Source of the DNA: Mycobacterium sp. BK086
GTDB lineage: Bacteria > Actinomycetota > Actinomycetes > Mycobacteriales > Mycobacteriaceae
Assembly (NCBI GenBank): GCA_004362315.1
Contig: SNWL01000005.1
Location: forward strand, 124,001-188,000
Length of the DNA: 64,000 nt
Direction of reading: 5' to 3'
Shown: piece after piece, positions 53,391 to 62,763 of the stretch
Numbering within the stretch: the first letter of the stretch is position 1
How the letters are laid out: each line of letters opens with the position of its first letter
The notes under the pieces: generated by a model
Told to the model about the DNA's origin: nothing
Databases searched by the model: none
Seen by the model: only the letters and a program-made list of their open reading frames with translations
Program-made: the position numbers and the translations under genes

Positions 53391-54320
53391 CTACCCCTGG
53401 GTGGATGCGGTCGCGTAGGCCAGCGCTTCGCCGATGGTGTTGTGATGGAAGACGAACCCGGCCCGCTCCAGCGCGGCCGGGATGGCCCGCTGGCCGTCGA
53501 GCAGACCTTCGTCGGCGAACTCGCCGAGCAGGGTGCGCAGTGCGAAGCCCGGCACCAGCAGCGGCGTCGGCCGGTTCAGCGCCCGGCCCAGCGCCGCGGT
53601 GAACTCCGAATTCGTCACCGGTGCCGGTCCGGTGAAATTCACCGGACCCGAGAGCGCGTCGTTGTTGATCGCGAACAGCAGCCCGCGGATCTCGTCCTCC
53701 AGGCTGATCCACGGCATGTACTGCCGCCCGCTGCCCAGCCGGGCGCCAAGACCGAGCGCGAACAGCGGGCGCAGCCGAGCGAGCACGCCGCCGCCGGGGG
53801 AGAGCACCAACCCGGAGCGGGCCAGCACCACGCGCGCCCCGGCGTCCTCGGCGGCCAGCGCCGCCGACTCCCAGTCGATACAGAGCCGAGCCAGGAAACC
53901 GCCTCCGGCAGGCGCGGTTTCGTCGACGACCCGGCCGCGGGTGTCGCCGTAGTAACCGACCGCGCTGGCGTTGATCAACACCGGCACGCCGGCGTCGGCG
54001 ACGGCGGCCGCGATCACCTCGGTCGGGCCGATCCGGCTGTCGCGCAGGCTCTGCTTGAACGCGCCCGACCACCGCTTCTCGCCGACATTCACCCCGCACA
54101 GGTTGATCACCGCGTCGACGCCCTCCAGGCCGGCGGGATCGAACTCGCCGCTGTCCGGATTCCAGTGCAGCTCGTCACTGTTGGCCGGTGCCCGTCGCAC
54201 GATGCGCAGCACCCGGTGATCGGTGGCGCGCAGCGCATAGACCAACGCCGAACCAATCAGGCCGGATGAACCGGCTATCGCAACGACGAGCCCCTCTACT
54301 GGCTGGCCCATTGGCGTCAC
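53391..54320 (-). CDS. TIGR01777-type NAD(P)-binding oxidoreductase (Rv2216 homologue)
   Basis: This is a 309-residue extended-SDR-like protein. The Rossmann motif is [11 protein letters not shown], followed by [25 protein letters not shown] with the active-site Tyr and, near the end, the DUF1731-type tail ([26 protein letters not shown]). The family lies with lipoylation or division genes in many bacteria, and its reaction is not established. GTG 54320 overlaps the dlaT stop by 4 nt; ATG 54311 is a close alternative. Confidence 0.9.
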   Translation of the reverse strand: MTPMGQPVEGLVVAIAGSSGLIGSALVYALRATDHRVLRIVRRAPANSDELHWNPDSGEFDPAGLEGVDAVINLCGVNVGEKRWSGAFKQSLRDSRIGPTEVIAAAVADAGVPVLINASAVGYYGDTRGRVVDETAPAGGGFLARLCIDWESAALAAEDAGARVVLARSGLVLSPGGGVLARLRPLFALGLGARLGSGRQYMPWISLEDEIRGLLFAINNDALSGPVNFTGPAPVTNSEFTAALGRALNRPTPLLVPGFALRTLLGEFADEGLLDGQRAIPAALERAGFVFHHNTIGEALAYATASTQG

Positions 54321-56071
54321 AGGCCCAGGTCGGCCTCGAATGCCCCTTCTTCGAGCCGCCGCTTGATGGTGGTCAGGAATCTGCCGGCGTCAGCGCCGTC
54401 GATCAGCCGGTGATCGTAGGTGAGCGGCAGGTAGCAGATCGAGCGGACGCCGATCGACTCGTTGCCGAAATCGTCGACGATCACCCTGGGGCGCTTGACG
54501 ATCGCGCCGGTACCCAACATCGCGGCCTGCGGCGGAACCAGGATCGGGGTGTCGAACAACGCGCCCTGGCTGCCGATGTTGGTGATCGTGAACGTGCCGC
54601 CGGACAGCTCGTCGGGCTTGAGGTTGCCGCTGCGGGCGCGGTCGGCGATGTCGTGGATCGCGCGGGCAAGGCCGCCCAGCGAGAGGTCGCCGGCGTTGTG
54701 CACCACCGGTGAGAGCAGACCCTGCTCGGTGTCCACCGCGAAGCCGAGATTCTCGGCGTCGTAGTAGGTGATCTCCTTGGTGTCCTCGTTGTAGCTCGCG
54801 TTGATGTTCGGGTGCGCCTTGAGCGCATCGATGACCGCACGGGCGATGAACGGCAGATAGGTCAGGTTGACCCCTTCGCGCTCGGCGAAGCTGCTCTTCG
54901 CCTTGGCCCGCAGCGCCACGATCTTGGTCATGTCGACCTCGTGGGTCTGCGTCAGCTGCGCTGTGGTCTGCAGCGATTCGCGGGTCTTCTTGGCGGTGAT
55001 CTGCCGAATCCGGTTGGCCTTCTGCGTGGTCCCGCGCAGGTGGGCCAGCGGCGACGGGGCCGATGCCGCTGCCGGGGCGGGTGCGGCAGGGGCGGCGGCC
55101 GCAGGAGCAGCGGGTGCGGCCGGCGCCTTCTTGGCTTCGGCCGCGGCCAGCACGTCCTGCTTGCGGATTCGTCCGCCGACGCCGGTGCCCTTGACCGACG
55201 CGAGGTCAATTCCGTTCTCGACGGCCAACTTTCGCACCAGCGGGGTGACGTAGGGGCTGCCGTCGGACGCGGCACCCTCGTCGGCGGCCGCTGCCGGAGC
55301 GGGTGCCTGCTTGGGCTCGGGCTTGGGTTCCGGCTTGGGTTCTGGCTTGGGCTCCGGGGCGGGTTCGGCCTTGGGTTCCGGCTTCGGCTCGGGCTTTGGC
55401 TCCGGCTTGGGTTCGGGCTTCGGCTCGGGCTTGGCTTCAGGCGCGGCACCGGCATCGCCGATCTTGGCCAGCTCGCCGCCGACGGCGACGGTGTCGTCTT
55501 CCTCAGCGGTGATGGACAGCAGTGTTCCGGCCACCGGCGAGGGAATCTCGGTGTCGACCTTGTCGGTGGAGACCTCGACAAGCGCTTCGTCGACCTCGAC
55601 GGAATCGCCGACCTTCTTCAGCCACCGGGTCACGGTGCCTTCGGTGACGGACTCACCGAGCTCGGGCATCGTCACCGACGTCGACGATCCCGACGACTGC
55701 GCGGCAGGTGCCGCGGCGGGCTCGGGCTCTGGCTCCGGCTCGGGTTCGGGTTCTGGTTCGGGCGCTGCCTCTTCGGCGGCCGGCTCCTCGGCGGGCTTCT
55801 CCTCGGCGGCGGGCGCGGACTCCGCGGCCTCGCCGGCTTCCCCGATGACCGCGAGTTCGCCGCCGACCTCGACGGTGTCGTCCTCCTGGGCAACGATCTT
55901 GGTCAGCACACCCGACGCCGGTGAGGGGATCTCTGTGTCGACCTTGTCGGTCGACACCTCGAGCAGAGGTTCGTCGACTTCGACGGTATCGCCCTCTTGC
56001 TTGAGCCACCGGGTGACGGTCCCCTCGGTGACGCTCTCACCGAGTGCCGGCATCTGGACGGAGACGGCCAT
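54317..56071 (-). CDS. dlaT: Dihydrolipoamide acyltransferase E2 (DlaT/SucB)
   Basis: This is a 584-residue E2 that in mycobacteria serves pyruvate dehydrogenase and the peroxidase AhpD/AhpC system. Two lipoyl domains are visible with lipoyl lysines Lys43 and Lys171 ([12 protein letters not shown] in both). Linkers are rich in Glu-Pro and Lys-Pro repeats. The E3-binding domain is near 270-310 ([16 protein letters not shown]). The catalytic domain has His554 and Asp558 in [15 protein letters not shown] precedes ATG 56071. It heads the operon with the lipoylating enzymes LipB and LipA. Confidence 0.97.
   Translation of the reverse strand: MAVSVQMPALGESVTEGTVTRWLKQEGDTVEVDEPLLEVSTDKVDTEIPSPASGVLTKIVAQEDDTVEVGGELAVIGEAGEAAESAPAAEEKPAEEPAAEEAAPEPEPEPEPEPEPEPAAAPAAQSSGSSTSVTMPELGESVTEGTVTRWLKKVGDSVEVDEALVEVSTDKVDTEIPSPVAGTLLSITAEEDDTVAVGGELAKIGDAGAAPEAKPEPKPEPKPEPKPEPKPEPKAEPAPEPKPEPKPEPKPEPKQAPAPAAAADEGAASDGSPYVTPLVRKLAVENGIDLASVKGTGVGGRIRKQDVLAAAEAKKAPAAPAAPAAAAPAAPAPAAASAPSPLAHLRGTTQKANRIRQITAKKTRESLQTTAQLTQTHEVDMTKIVALRAKAKSSFAEREGVNLTYLPFIARAVIDALKAHPNINASYNEDTKEITYYDAENLGFAVDTEQGLLSPVVHNAGDLSLGGLARAIHDIADRARSGNLKPDELSGGTFTITNIGSQGALFDTPILVPPQAAMLGTGAIVKRPRVIVDDFGNESIGVRSICYLPLTYDHRLIDGADAGRFLTTIKRRLEEGAFEADLGL
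55313..55437. repeat. Low-complexity tandem repeat inside dlaT (Pro-Lys/Glu linker)
   Basis: A run of near-identical 6- and 12-base units encodes alternating Pro-Lys-Pro-Glu between the second lipoyl domain and the E3-binding domain. Such linkers are flexible swinging arms and their length can vary by slippage. Confidence 0.75.
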
Positions 56072-56236
56072 TGTGTTGACTCCCTCGAACGGTCAGTCGT
56101 GCGGGTCGGACTTCTGGCTTACCACAGCGTCGTGTACCCATCCTGTCATTGCCGAGCCGCTCACATGCACTCAGGGCGACGTGTGTTTTCTCTGGCACCA
56201 TCGATGGAAAGAACCACTGAGAGGAGTGCGTCGGAG

Positions 56237-56557
56237 TTGGGGCTGTTCGACAGGTTCCGGCCCGGTCGCCGGGCCGAATCAGATGTTGCCGCCGACCACC
56301 GGCATTTGCAGGAGTGGGCCGCGCCGCGCGTCGGGGTCGAGGCGTTCGTCGAGCCCGAGACCAGCGTCACCCCGATGACCGTCGTGCTGGTCGCCGCCGA
56401 CGGCGAGTGGACCCGTCGCCCGACCGGCGGTCCGGCCGGAGCGCGGCGGCTCGGCGAGCAACTCGGAATCCCCGTCTACGACGTGCAGAAAGTCGGATAC
56501 CCGCAGCGGATGCGCGACTACGACGCCCGCAAGCGGATCGAACGCCGTCGGTCTTGA
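56237..56557 (+). CDS. Small conserved protein, 106 residues, unknown function
   Basis: The protein begins MGLFDRFRPGRR if TTG 56237 is used, with GAGGAG 10 nt upstream; ATG 56204 in the same frame has no ribosome-binding site. It has no signal or membrane segment. Conserved-looking blocks are VEAFVEPETSVTPMTVVLVAADGEWTRR and the tail YDVQKVGYPQRMRDYD. I recall similar short actinobacterial proteins with no known function. It is divergent from dlaT. Confidence 0.7.
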   Translation: MGLFDRFRPGRRAESDVAADHRHLQEWAAPRVGVEAFVEPETSVTPMTVVLVAADGEWTRRPTGGPAGARRLGEQLGIPVYDVQKVGYPQRMRDYDARKRIERRRS

Positions 56558-56653
56558 CACCCGACTGTCCGGGCGGGCAGGGTCACAATCGTTCGGTACC
56601 CACGGTATGAGCTACCGAGCGTCACAGTTACTCGGCCGGCCTCGGAGGTCCTG

Positions 56654-58402
56654 ATGACCATGCGCTATGTCGACACCAACGACGGAGCCCGCCTCGCGGT
56701 CTATGAGGAGGGCAACCCCGACGGCCCGACCGTCGTCCTCGTGCACGGCTGGCCCGACTCGCATGTGCTGTGGGACGGCGTAGTGCCACTGCTGGCCGAC
56801 ACGTTCCGCATCATCCGCTACGACAACCGCAGCGCAGGCGCGTCCTCGGGCCCCAAGTCGTACAAGGCCTACACGATGGCCAGCCTCGCCGACGACTTCG
56901 GCGCGGTCATCGCCGAGCTCAGCCCGGGGCAGCCCGTGCACGTGCTGGCCCACGACTGGGGATCGTCCACCATCTGGGAGTACGTGACCCGCCCCGAGGC
57001 CGTCGAGCGGGTGGCGTCCTTCACGTCGGTCTCCGGGCCCAACACCGAGCATTTCAGCCGGTTCGTCCGCGACGGCCTCAAGCGGCCTTATCGGCCGAAG
57101 GTGTTCTCCCGCGCGCTATCTCAGGGTGCGCACCTGAGCTACATGGCGGCCTTCTCGATACCGGTGCTGGCCCCGGCCGCCGTGCGCGGCGCCGCCACGC
57201 TACTGCTCGGCACGGTCAGCCGCGGGATTCCCACCCGACAGCGCCACCACGGGCAGACGTTCAGTTCCGATGCCGCCAACGGGCTGAAGATCTACCGTGC
57301 CAACTTCTTTCGCACGTTGCTGCATGCCCCCAAGCCACGCTACGTCGAGGTTCCGGTGCAGGTGATCGTCAACCTCGACGATCCGTACGTGCGGCCCTAC
57401 GTCTACGACGACACCGCCCGGTGGGCGCCGCGGTTGTGGCGCCGCGACATCCGCGCCAAGCATTGGTCGCCGTTTACCCATCCGCAGGTGCTGGCCACCG
57501 CGGTCACCGAGCTGGCCGAACACCTCGACGGCAAGCCGGCCAGCCGTGCGCTGCTACGTGCCGAGGTCGGCCGTCCACGAAAGTACTTCGGCGACATGCT
57601 CGTATCGGTCACCGGTGCCGGAAGCGGCATCGGAAGGGAGACCGCATTGGCCTTCGCCCGCGACGGTGCAGAACTCATCGTCAGTGACATCGACGAGGCC
57701 GGTGTCAAGGAGACCGCAGCACAGATCGCCGCACACGGCGGCATCGCTCATTCGTACGTGCTCGACGTGTCCGACGCCGACGCCGTGGAACGCTTCGCCG
57801 AGGAGGTGTCCGCCGCGCACGGGGTGCCCGACATCGTCGTCAACAATGCCGGCATCGGGGTGGCGGGTGCGTTCCTGGACACTCCCGCAGAGCAATTCGA
57901 CCGCGTGCTCGACGTCAACCTCGGTGGTGTCGTCAACGGCTGCCGGGCGTTCGCCCGTCGGCTTGTCGAGCGCGGCACCGGCGGCCATATCGTCAACGTG
58001 TCTTCGATGGCGGCGTACGCGCCACTGCAGTCGTTGAACGCCTACTGCACCTCCAAGGCGGCGGTGTACATGTTCTCCGACTGCCTGCGTGCCGAATTGG
58101 ATTCCGCGGGAATCGGATTGACGACCATCTGCCCAGGGGTCGTCAACACCAACATCGTGTCCACCACCCCGCTCATCGCCCCCGGGGGCAAGCGCTTGGC
58201 GGTCGCGCCCCGGCGTGCGCAACTGGAGAAGATGTTCGATCTGCGCGGCTATGGTCCGGACAAGGTGGCCGCCGCGATCGTCTCCTCGGTCAAGAAGAAC
58301 AAGCCGATCCGGCCCGTCACACCCGAGGCGTACCTGCTCTACGGCACATCCCGGATCGCCCCGCAGGCGTTGCGCAGCACCGCCCGCGGCAAGGTGCTCT
58401 GA
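56654..58402 (+). CDS. ephD: EphD: alpha/beta-hydrolase (epoxide hydrolase) fused to SDR
   Basis: This is a 582-residue two-domain protein. The N-terminal epoxide hydrolase (about 1-300) has the oxyanion motif HGWPDS and nucleophile Asp101 in AHDWGSS. The C-terminal SDR (about 318-570) has TGAGSGIG, NNAGIG and the catalytic YxxxK in YCTSK. The homologue Rv2214c acts on epoxide-containing mycolic acids and is linked to keto-mycolate formation, with the SDR half as the likely dehydrogenase. GGAGG precedes ATG 56654. It is a single gene divergent from dlaT. Confidence 0.94.
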   Translation: MTMRYVDTNDGARLAVYEEGNPDGPTVVLVHGWPDSHVLWDGVVPLLADTFRIIRYDNRSAGASSGPKSYKAYTMASLADDFGAVIAELSPGQPVHVLAHDWGSSTIWEYVTRPEAVERVASFTSVSGPNTEHFSRFVRDGLKRPYRPKVFSRALSQGAHLSYMAAFSIPVLAPAAVRGAATLLLGTVSRGIPTRQRHHGQTFSSDAANGLKIYRANFFRTLLHAPKPRYVEVPVQVIVNLDDPYVRPYVYDDTARWAPRLWRRDIRAKHWSPFTHPQVLATAVTELAEHLDGKPASRALLRAEVGRPRKYFGDMLVSVTGAGSGIGRETALAFARDGAELIVSDIDEAGVKETAAQIAAHGGIAHSYVLDVSDADAVERFAEEVSAAHGVPDIVVNNAGIGVAGAFLDTPAEQFDRVLDVNLGGVVNGCRAFARRLVERGTGGHIVNVSSMAAYAPLQSLNAYCTSKAAVYMFSDCLRAELDSAGIGLTTICPGVVNTNIVSTTPLIAPGGKRLAVAPRRAQLEKMFDLRGYGPDKVAAAIVSSVKKNKPIRPVTPEAYLLYGTSRIAPQALRSTARGKVL

Positions 58403-58485
58403 GCGCTCCACTACCGGCTAGCTGGTAGTCCGCTCTGGCGGCTTGCCGTGATGCCCGTCGCGGCGCCGGCTGCCAAGGTCGGGAG

Positions 58486-58956
58486 ATGACCGAGGTGACC
58501 CGAATCCGCCGGCCCGCCCCGCCCTTCGACCGGCGCTCGGCGGTTGCCAAAGTGCAGGCCTCCGAGGACGCCTGGAACACCCGCGATCCCTGGATGGTCT
58601 CGCTCGGCTTTTCGGTCGACGCGGCCTGGCGGCACCGCGACATCTTCATCACCGGACGCGACGAAATCGTCGACTTCCTCATCGCCAAGTGGCGGCGCGA
58701 ACACTATTACGCCCTGCGCAAGGAGTTATGGGCGTTCGACGACAACCGCCTCGCGGTGCGCTTCCAATACGAGTGGCACGACGAGGACGGGCAGTGGTGG
58801 CGCAGCTACGGCAACGAGCTCTGGGAGTTCGACGAGCAGCGGCTCAACCGGCGCCGTGAGGGTTCGATCAACGATGTGCGCATCACTGACGCGCAGCGGC
58901 GCATCTTCGGCCCGCGCAGCCGGGAAGAGCGCGGTATCGCCTTCCCGCTGCAGTGA
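58486..58956 (+). CDS. NTF2-like protein (DUF1348)
   Basis: This is a 156-residue single-domain protein of the nuclear transport factor 2-like fold. DUF1348 hallmarks are WNTRDPWMVSLGFSVDAAWRHRD, FLIAKWRREHYYALRKELWAF and EWHDEDGQWWRSYGNELWEF. No catalytic role is established. It lies 83 nt downstream of ephD on the same strand. It is not part of the remembered M. tuberculosis order here. Confidence 0.88.
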   Translation: MTEVTRIRRPAPPFDRRSAVAKVQASEDAWNTRDPWMVSLGFSVDAAWRHRDIFITGRDEIVDFLIAKWRREHYYALRKELWAFDDNRLAVRFQYEWHDEDGQWWRSYGNELWEFDEQRLNRRREGSINDVRITDAQRRIFGPRSREERGIAFPLQ

Positions 58957-58975
58957 GGTAGCCCGCTGCAGTGAG

Positions 58976-60490
58976 CTAGCCGTTGGCGGCGATGTCCTCC
59001 AGCACCGCGAACATCGTCCGCGTCGGCACGCCGGTGCCGCCCTTGCCGGTGTAGCCCCATGGGCCCGACGCGTTGTACGCCGGCCCGGCGATGTCGATGT
59101 GCACCCACTCCACGCCGTCGGCGACGAACTCGCGCAGGTACACCCCGGCGACCAGCATGCCGGCGAACCGCTGCGCGCTGACGTTGGCCAGGTCGGCCAC
59201 CGTGGACTTGAGATCGTCCTTGAGCTCGTCGGGCAGCGGCATCGCCCAACCGTTCTCACCTTCGGCCTGTGAGATGCGCGACACCCGATCGCGGAAGTCG
59301 TCGCTGCCCATCACGCCCGGAATGCGGGCGCCCAGCGCGACGGTCTGCGCGCCGGTCAGCGTCGAGGTCTCGATCAGATAGTCGGGGTTGTCCTCGCACG
59401 CCCGCACGATCGCGTCAGCCAGGATCAGCCTGCCCTCGGCGTCGGTGTTGAGCACCTCGACAGTGATCCCGCCGTACTGGGTCAGCACGTCACCCGGGCG
59501 CTGTGCGGTCGACGACGGCATGTTCTCGGCCATCGGGACGGTGGCGATCACGTCGATCGGCAGCCCCTGGTTGGCGGCCAGCACCACCGTGGCGATCACC
59601 GCGGCGGCACCACCCATATCGGAGGTCATGTGGTGCATCGAGGCGGCCGGCTTGATCGAGATTCCGCCTGTGTCGAACGTGATGCCCTTGCCGACCAGGG
59701 CTACGGTCTTGGCCTTCTTGCCCTTGCCCCCTCGGTAGGCCAACCGCACCAGTCGCGGCGGGCGCGAGGAACCCTTGCCCACCCCGACGATGCCGCCGTA
59801 GCCGGCCTTGGCCAACGCCTTGTCGTCGAGAACCTCGACCTCCAGACCGGCCGCCTCACCCAAAGCCTTGGCGCGCTTGGCGAATTCGCCGGGGAACAGG
59901 TGACTGGGCGGGGTGTTGACGAAGTCGCGCGCGGTGGCCACCGCCGTCGCGATGGCGGTGGCCCGGGCCGCGTCCTTCTTGGCGCCGGACGCCGTACTCA
60001 GCGCGACGATCTTGGCCAGCGCCGCTTCCTTGGGTGCGGTCTTGGCGCTGCGGAACTCGGTGAACCGGTAGCTGCCGAGGATCAGGCCCTCGATCGCGGC
60101 CTCCAGATCCAGCTCGGTCAGCGTCGTGATGACGGTCTCCACGCCGGACAGCGAGCGCGCCGCCACTCCGGCGGCACGCCGGATCACGTCGGCAGGCCAC
60201 TCGTCACGATCGGCCCCCAGCCCGATGGTCAGCACACTGCCGACCGGAAGCGACGGCACGTGCAGGCGGGTGACCTGCTCGACGCCGCCCTTGGCGCCCA
60301 GCGCGCGCAGGCTCACCTGGATCTCGCCGATGGCCTCGGCGTCGAGGAACGGGCCGCCCACGACCACGGGGGAGCCGTCGCTGTCGGGCCCGGTCACGAC
60401 CGGGACGATCAAGACGGCCCCCATCGCCCGCTTGGGCAGTGAGGTCGCGACGGTGACGGTGGGGGCTGGGTAGCCGACTTCGGTGCTCAC
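58976..60490 (-). CDS. pepB: Leucyl aminopeptidase (M17)
   Basis: This is a 504-residue metallo-aminopeptidase that releases N-terminal residues from peptides in the cytoplasm. The signature NTDAEGRL is near 350. Metal and catalytic residues lie in [15 protein letters not shown] and DMGGAAAV. The GTG start at 60490 lies 8 nt after a TAGTGT box on its strand, so it is probably leaderless. It is the homologue of Rv2213. M. tuberculosis has the adenylate cyclase gene Rv2212 next; here gcvT follows at once, divergently. Confidence 0.95.
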   Translation of the reverse strand: MSTEVGYPAPTVTVATSLPKRAMGAVLIVPVVTGPDSDGSPVVVGGPFLDAEAIGEIQVSLRALGAKGGVEQVTRLHVPSLPVGSVLTIGLGADRDEWPADVIRRAAGVAARSLSGVETVITTLTELDLEAAIEGLILGSYRFTEFRSAKTAPKEAALAKIVALSTASGAKKDAARATAIATAVATARDFVNTPPSHLFPGEFAKRAKALGEAAGLEVEVLDDKALAKAGYGGIVGVGKGSSRPPRLVRLAYRGGKGKKAKTVALVGKGITFDTGGISIKPAASMHHMTSDMGGAAAVIATVVLAANQGLPIDVIATVPMAENMPSSTAQRPGDVLTQYGGITVEVLNTDAEGRLILADAIVRACEDNPDYLIETSTLTGAQTVALGARIPGVMGSDDFRDRVSRISQAEGENGWAMPLPDELKDDLKSTVADLANVSAQRFAGMLVAGVYLREFVADGVEWVHIDIAGPAYNASGPWGYTGKGGTGVPTRTMFAVLEDIAANG

Positions 60491-60498
60491 GGGGATTC

Positions 60499-60522
60499 AC
60501 ACTAATCGCGGGGGATTAGTGT
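60499..60522. promoter_or_regulatory. Symmetric divergent promoter of pepB and gcvT
   Basis: ACACTAATC (60499-60507) and GATTAGTGT (60514-60522) are perfect 9-bp inverted arms around GCGGGG. Each arm supplies a TAGTGT -10 box reading outward, and each box ends exactly 8 nt before a GTG start (60490 minus, 60531 plus). The two leaderless genes thus appear to share one palindromic promoter. Confidence 0.6.
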
Positions 60523-60530
60523 TGTTGGCC

Positions 60531-61634
60531 GTGACCGACACATCCGATCTGTTGCTTGGCCCGCTCGACCGTCAGCACCGCGAGCTGGGCGCCAGCTTCG
60601 CGTCGTTCGGGGGCTGGTCGATGCCGGTGTCGTATGCCGGCACCGTCGGCGAACACACCGCCACCCGCGAGGCCGTCGGCCTGTTCGACGTCAGCCACCT
60701 GGGCAAGGCGCTGGTGACCGGGCCGGGCGCCGCGGAGTTCGTGAACGCCGCCTTCACCAACGACCTGCGCCGGGTCGGTCCCGGCAAGGCGCAGTACACG
60801 CTGTGCTGCACGCCCGACGGCGGGGTGATCGACGACCTCATCGCCTACTACGTCAGCGACGATGAGATCTTCCTGGTGCCCAACGCCGCCAATACCGCCG
60901 CTGTGGTGGAGGCGTTGCAAGCCGCTGCGCCGCAAGGCATTTCGATCACCAACGAGCACCGCTCGTACGCGGTGCTCGCCGTCCAGGGTCCGCGCTCGGC
61001 CGAGGTGCTCGCCGCGCTGGGTCTGCCCACCGACATGGACTACATGGGTTACGCGGATGCCACCTACTCCGGCGTGCCGGTACGGGTCTGCCGCACCGGC
61101 TACACCGGTGAGCACGGCTACGAGCTGCTGCCGCCGTGGGACTCCGCACCGGTGGTGTTCGACGCCCTGGTGGCCGAGGTGCAGGGCGCCGGCGGACAAC
61201 TCGCGGGGCTGGGCGCACGCGACACGCTGCGCACCGAGATGGGCTACCCGCTGCACGGCCATGAGCTGGCGCTGGACATTTCGCCGCTGCAGGCCCGCTG
61301 CGGCTGGGCGATCGGCTGGAAGAAGGACGCGTTCTGGGGCCGCGATGCTCTGCTCGCCGAGAAGGAGGCAGGTCCGCGCCGGCTGCTGCGCGGCCTGCGC
61401 GCGACCGGCCGTGGCGTGCTGCGCCCCGAGCTGACCGTGTTGAAGGGCGACCAACCGGTGGGCGTCACGACGTCGGGCACGTTCTCGCCCACACTGAAAG
61501 TCGGTATCGCCCTTGCCCTCATCGACGCAGACGCCGGAATCGAGGACGGCGCGCTGGTCAACGTCGACGTTCGCGGCCGCCCGCTGGAGTGCGAGGTGGT
61601 CAAGCCGCCGTTCGTCGAGGTCAAAACTCGGTAG
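60531..61634 (+). CDS. gcvT: Glycine cleavage system aminomethyltransferase (T protein)
   Basis: GcvT takes the methylamine group from the lipoylated H protein and gives methylene-tetrahydrofolate and ammonia. It has 367 residues. Motifs are [47 protein letters not shown] and the C-terminal [23 protein letters not shown] 60531 matches the family N-terminus and the -10 spacing. The other glycine cleavage genes are not in the window. It is the homologue of Rv2211c. Confidence 0.95.
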   Translation: MTDTSDLLLGPLDRQHRELGASFASFGGWSMPVSYAGTVGEHTATREAVGLFDVSHLGKALVTGPGAAEFVNAAFTNDLRRVGPGKAQYTLCCTPDGGVIDDLIAYYVSDDEIFLVPNAANTAAVVEALQAAAPQGISITNEHRSYAVLAVQGPRSAEVLAALGLPTDMDYMGYADATYSGVPVRVCRTGYTGEHGYELLPPWDSAPVVFDALVAEVQGAGGQLAGLGARDTLRTEMGYPLHGHELALDISPLQARCGWAIGWKKDAFWGRDALLAEKEAGPRRLLRGLRATGRGVLRPELTVLKGDQPVGVTTSGTFSPTLKVGIALALIDADAGIEDGALVNVDVRGRPLECEVVKPPFVEVKTR

Positions 61635-61644
61635 CCGTCCGGTC

Positions 61645-61650
61645 TACAAT
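61645..61650 (+). promoter_or_regulatory. -10 box (TACAAT) of leaderless ilvE
   Basis: TACAAT, close to the ideal -10 hexamer, is followed by 6 nt and then ATG 61657. Confidence 0.6.
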
Positions 61651-61656
61651 TCCCAT

Positions 61657-62763
61657 ATGACGAACGGCCTCCTCGAGTTCACGGTTGAGCGCAATGCGAA
61701 CCCGGCGAGCGACGAGGTACGGGGCCAGATTCTGGCCGATCCCGGCTTTGGCCGTTTCCACACCGACCACATGGTCTCGGTGCTCTACACCGACGAACAG
61801 GGTTGGCACGACGCCCGCGTCGTGCCCTACGGCCCCATCGAGCTGGACCCGTCGGCCATCGTGTTGCACTACGCCCAGGAGATCTTCGAGGGCCTCAAGG
61901 CCTATCGGTGGGCGGACGGCTCGATCGTCTCGTTCCGCCCGGAGGCCAACGCGGGGCGGCTGCGTGCCTCGGCGCGCCGGCTGGCGATCCCGGAGTTGCC
62001 CGAGGAACTGTTCGTCGAATCCCTGCGCCAGCTGATCGCCGTCGACAACCAGTGGGTGCCGCCCGCGGGTGGCGAGGCGTCGCTGTACTTGCGGCCGTTC
62101 GTGATCGCCACCGAGCCCGGTCTGGGGGTGCGGCCGGCCTCCGAATACCGCTACCTGGTGATCGCCTCACCGGCCGGCGCGTACTTCAAGGGCGGGATCA
62201 AGCCGGTCAGCGTGTGGCTGTCCACCGAATACGTCCGGGCCAGCCCGGGCGGCACCGGCGCGGCCAAATTCGGTGGTAACTATGCCGCTTCGCTGCTGGC
62301 GCAGGCCGAAGCCGCCGAGCACGGCTGCGATCAGGTGGTGTGGCTCGATGCGATCGAACGCCGCTACATCGAGGAGATGGGCGGGATGAACCTGTTCTTC
62401 GTCTTCGGCAGTGGGGGCTCGGCGCGGCTGGTCACCCCGGAACTGTCCGGCTCACTGCTGCCCGGCATCACCCGCGATTCGCTGCTGCAACTGGCCAGCG
62501 ATGCGGGCTTCGCCGTCGAGGAACGCAAGATCGACGTCGAGGAATGGCGCAAGGGCGCGGCCGCCGGCGAGATCACCGAGGTGTTCGCCTGCGGCACCGC
62601 CGCCGTCATCACCCCGGTCTCGCACGTCAAGTACGGCGACGGCGAATTCACCATCGCCGACGGACAGCCCGGTGAAGTGACGATGGCGTTGCGCGACACC
62701 CTCACCGGCATTCAGCGCGGCACCTTCGCCGACACGCACGGCTGGATGGCTCGGCTCAGCTAG
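61657..62763 (+). CDS. ilvE: Branched-chain amino acid aminotransferase
   Basis: IlvE is a PLP enzyme that makes and breaks leucine, isoleucine and valine. It has 368 residues, the length remembered for Rv2210c. PLP lysine is Lys204 in AAKFGGNYA. Other family motifs are [47 protein letters not shown] and [11 protein letters not shown]. The start ATG lies directly after a strong -10 box. Its end overlaps the convergent GGDEF gene by 8 nt. Confidence 0.97.
   Translation: MTNGLLEFTVERNANPASDEVRGQILADPGFGRFHTDHMVSVLYTDEQGWHDARVVPYGPIELDPSAIVLHYAQEIFEGLKAYRWADGSIVSFRPEANAGRLRASARRLAIPELPEELFVESLRQLIAVDNQWVPPAGGEASLYLRPFVIATEPGLGVRPASEYRYLVIASPAGAYFKGGIKPVSVWLSTEYVRASPGGTGAAKFGGNYAASLLAQAEAAEHGCDQVVWLDAIERRYIEEMGGMNLFFVFGSGGSARLVTPELSGSLLPGITRDSLLQLASDAGFAVEERKIDVEEWRKGAAAGEITEVFACGTAAVITPVSHVKYGDGEFTIADGQPGEVTMALRDTLTGIQRGTFADTHGWMARLS

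Noticed and set aside
55313-55775. Tandem repeats possibly resembling a CRISPR array
   Set aside because: The repeats are in frame and encode Pro-Glu/Pro-Lys linkers of the E2 protein, with no spacers.
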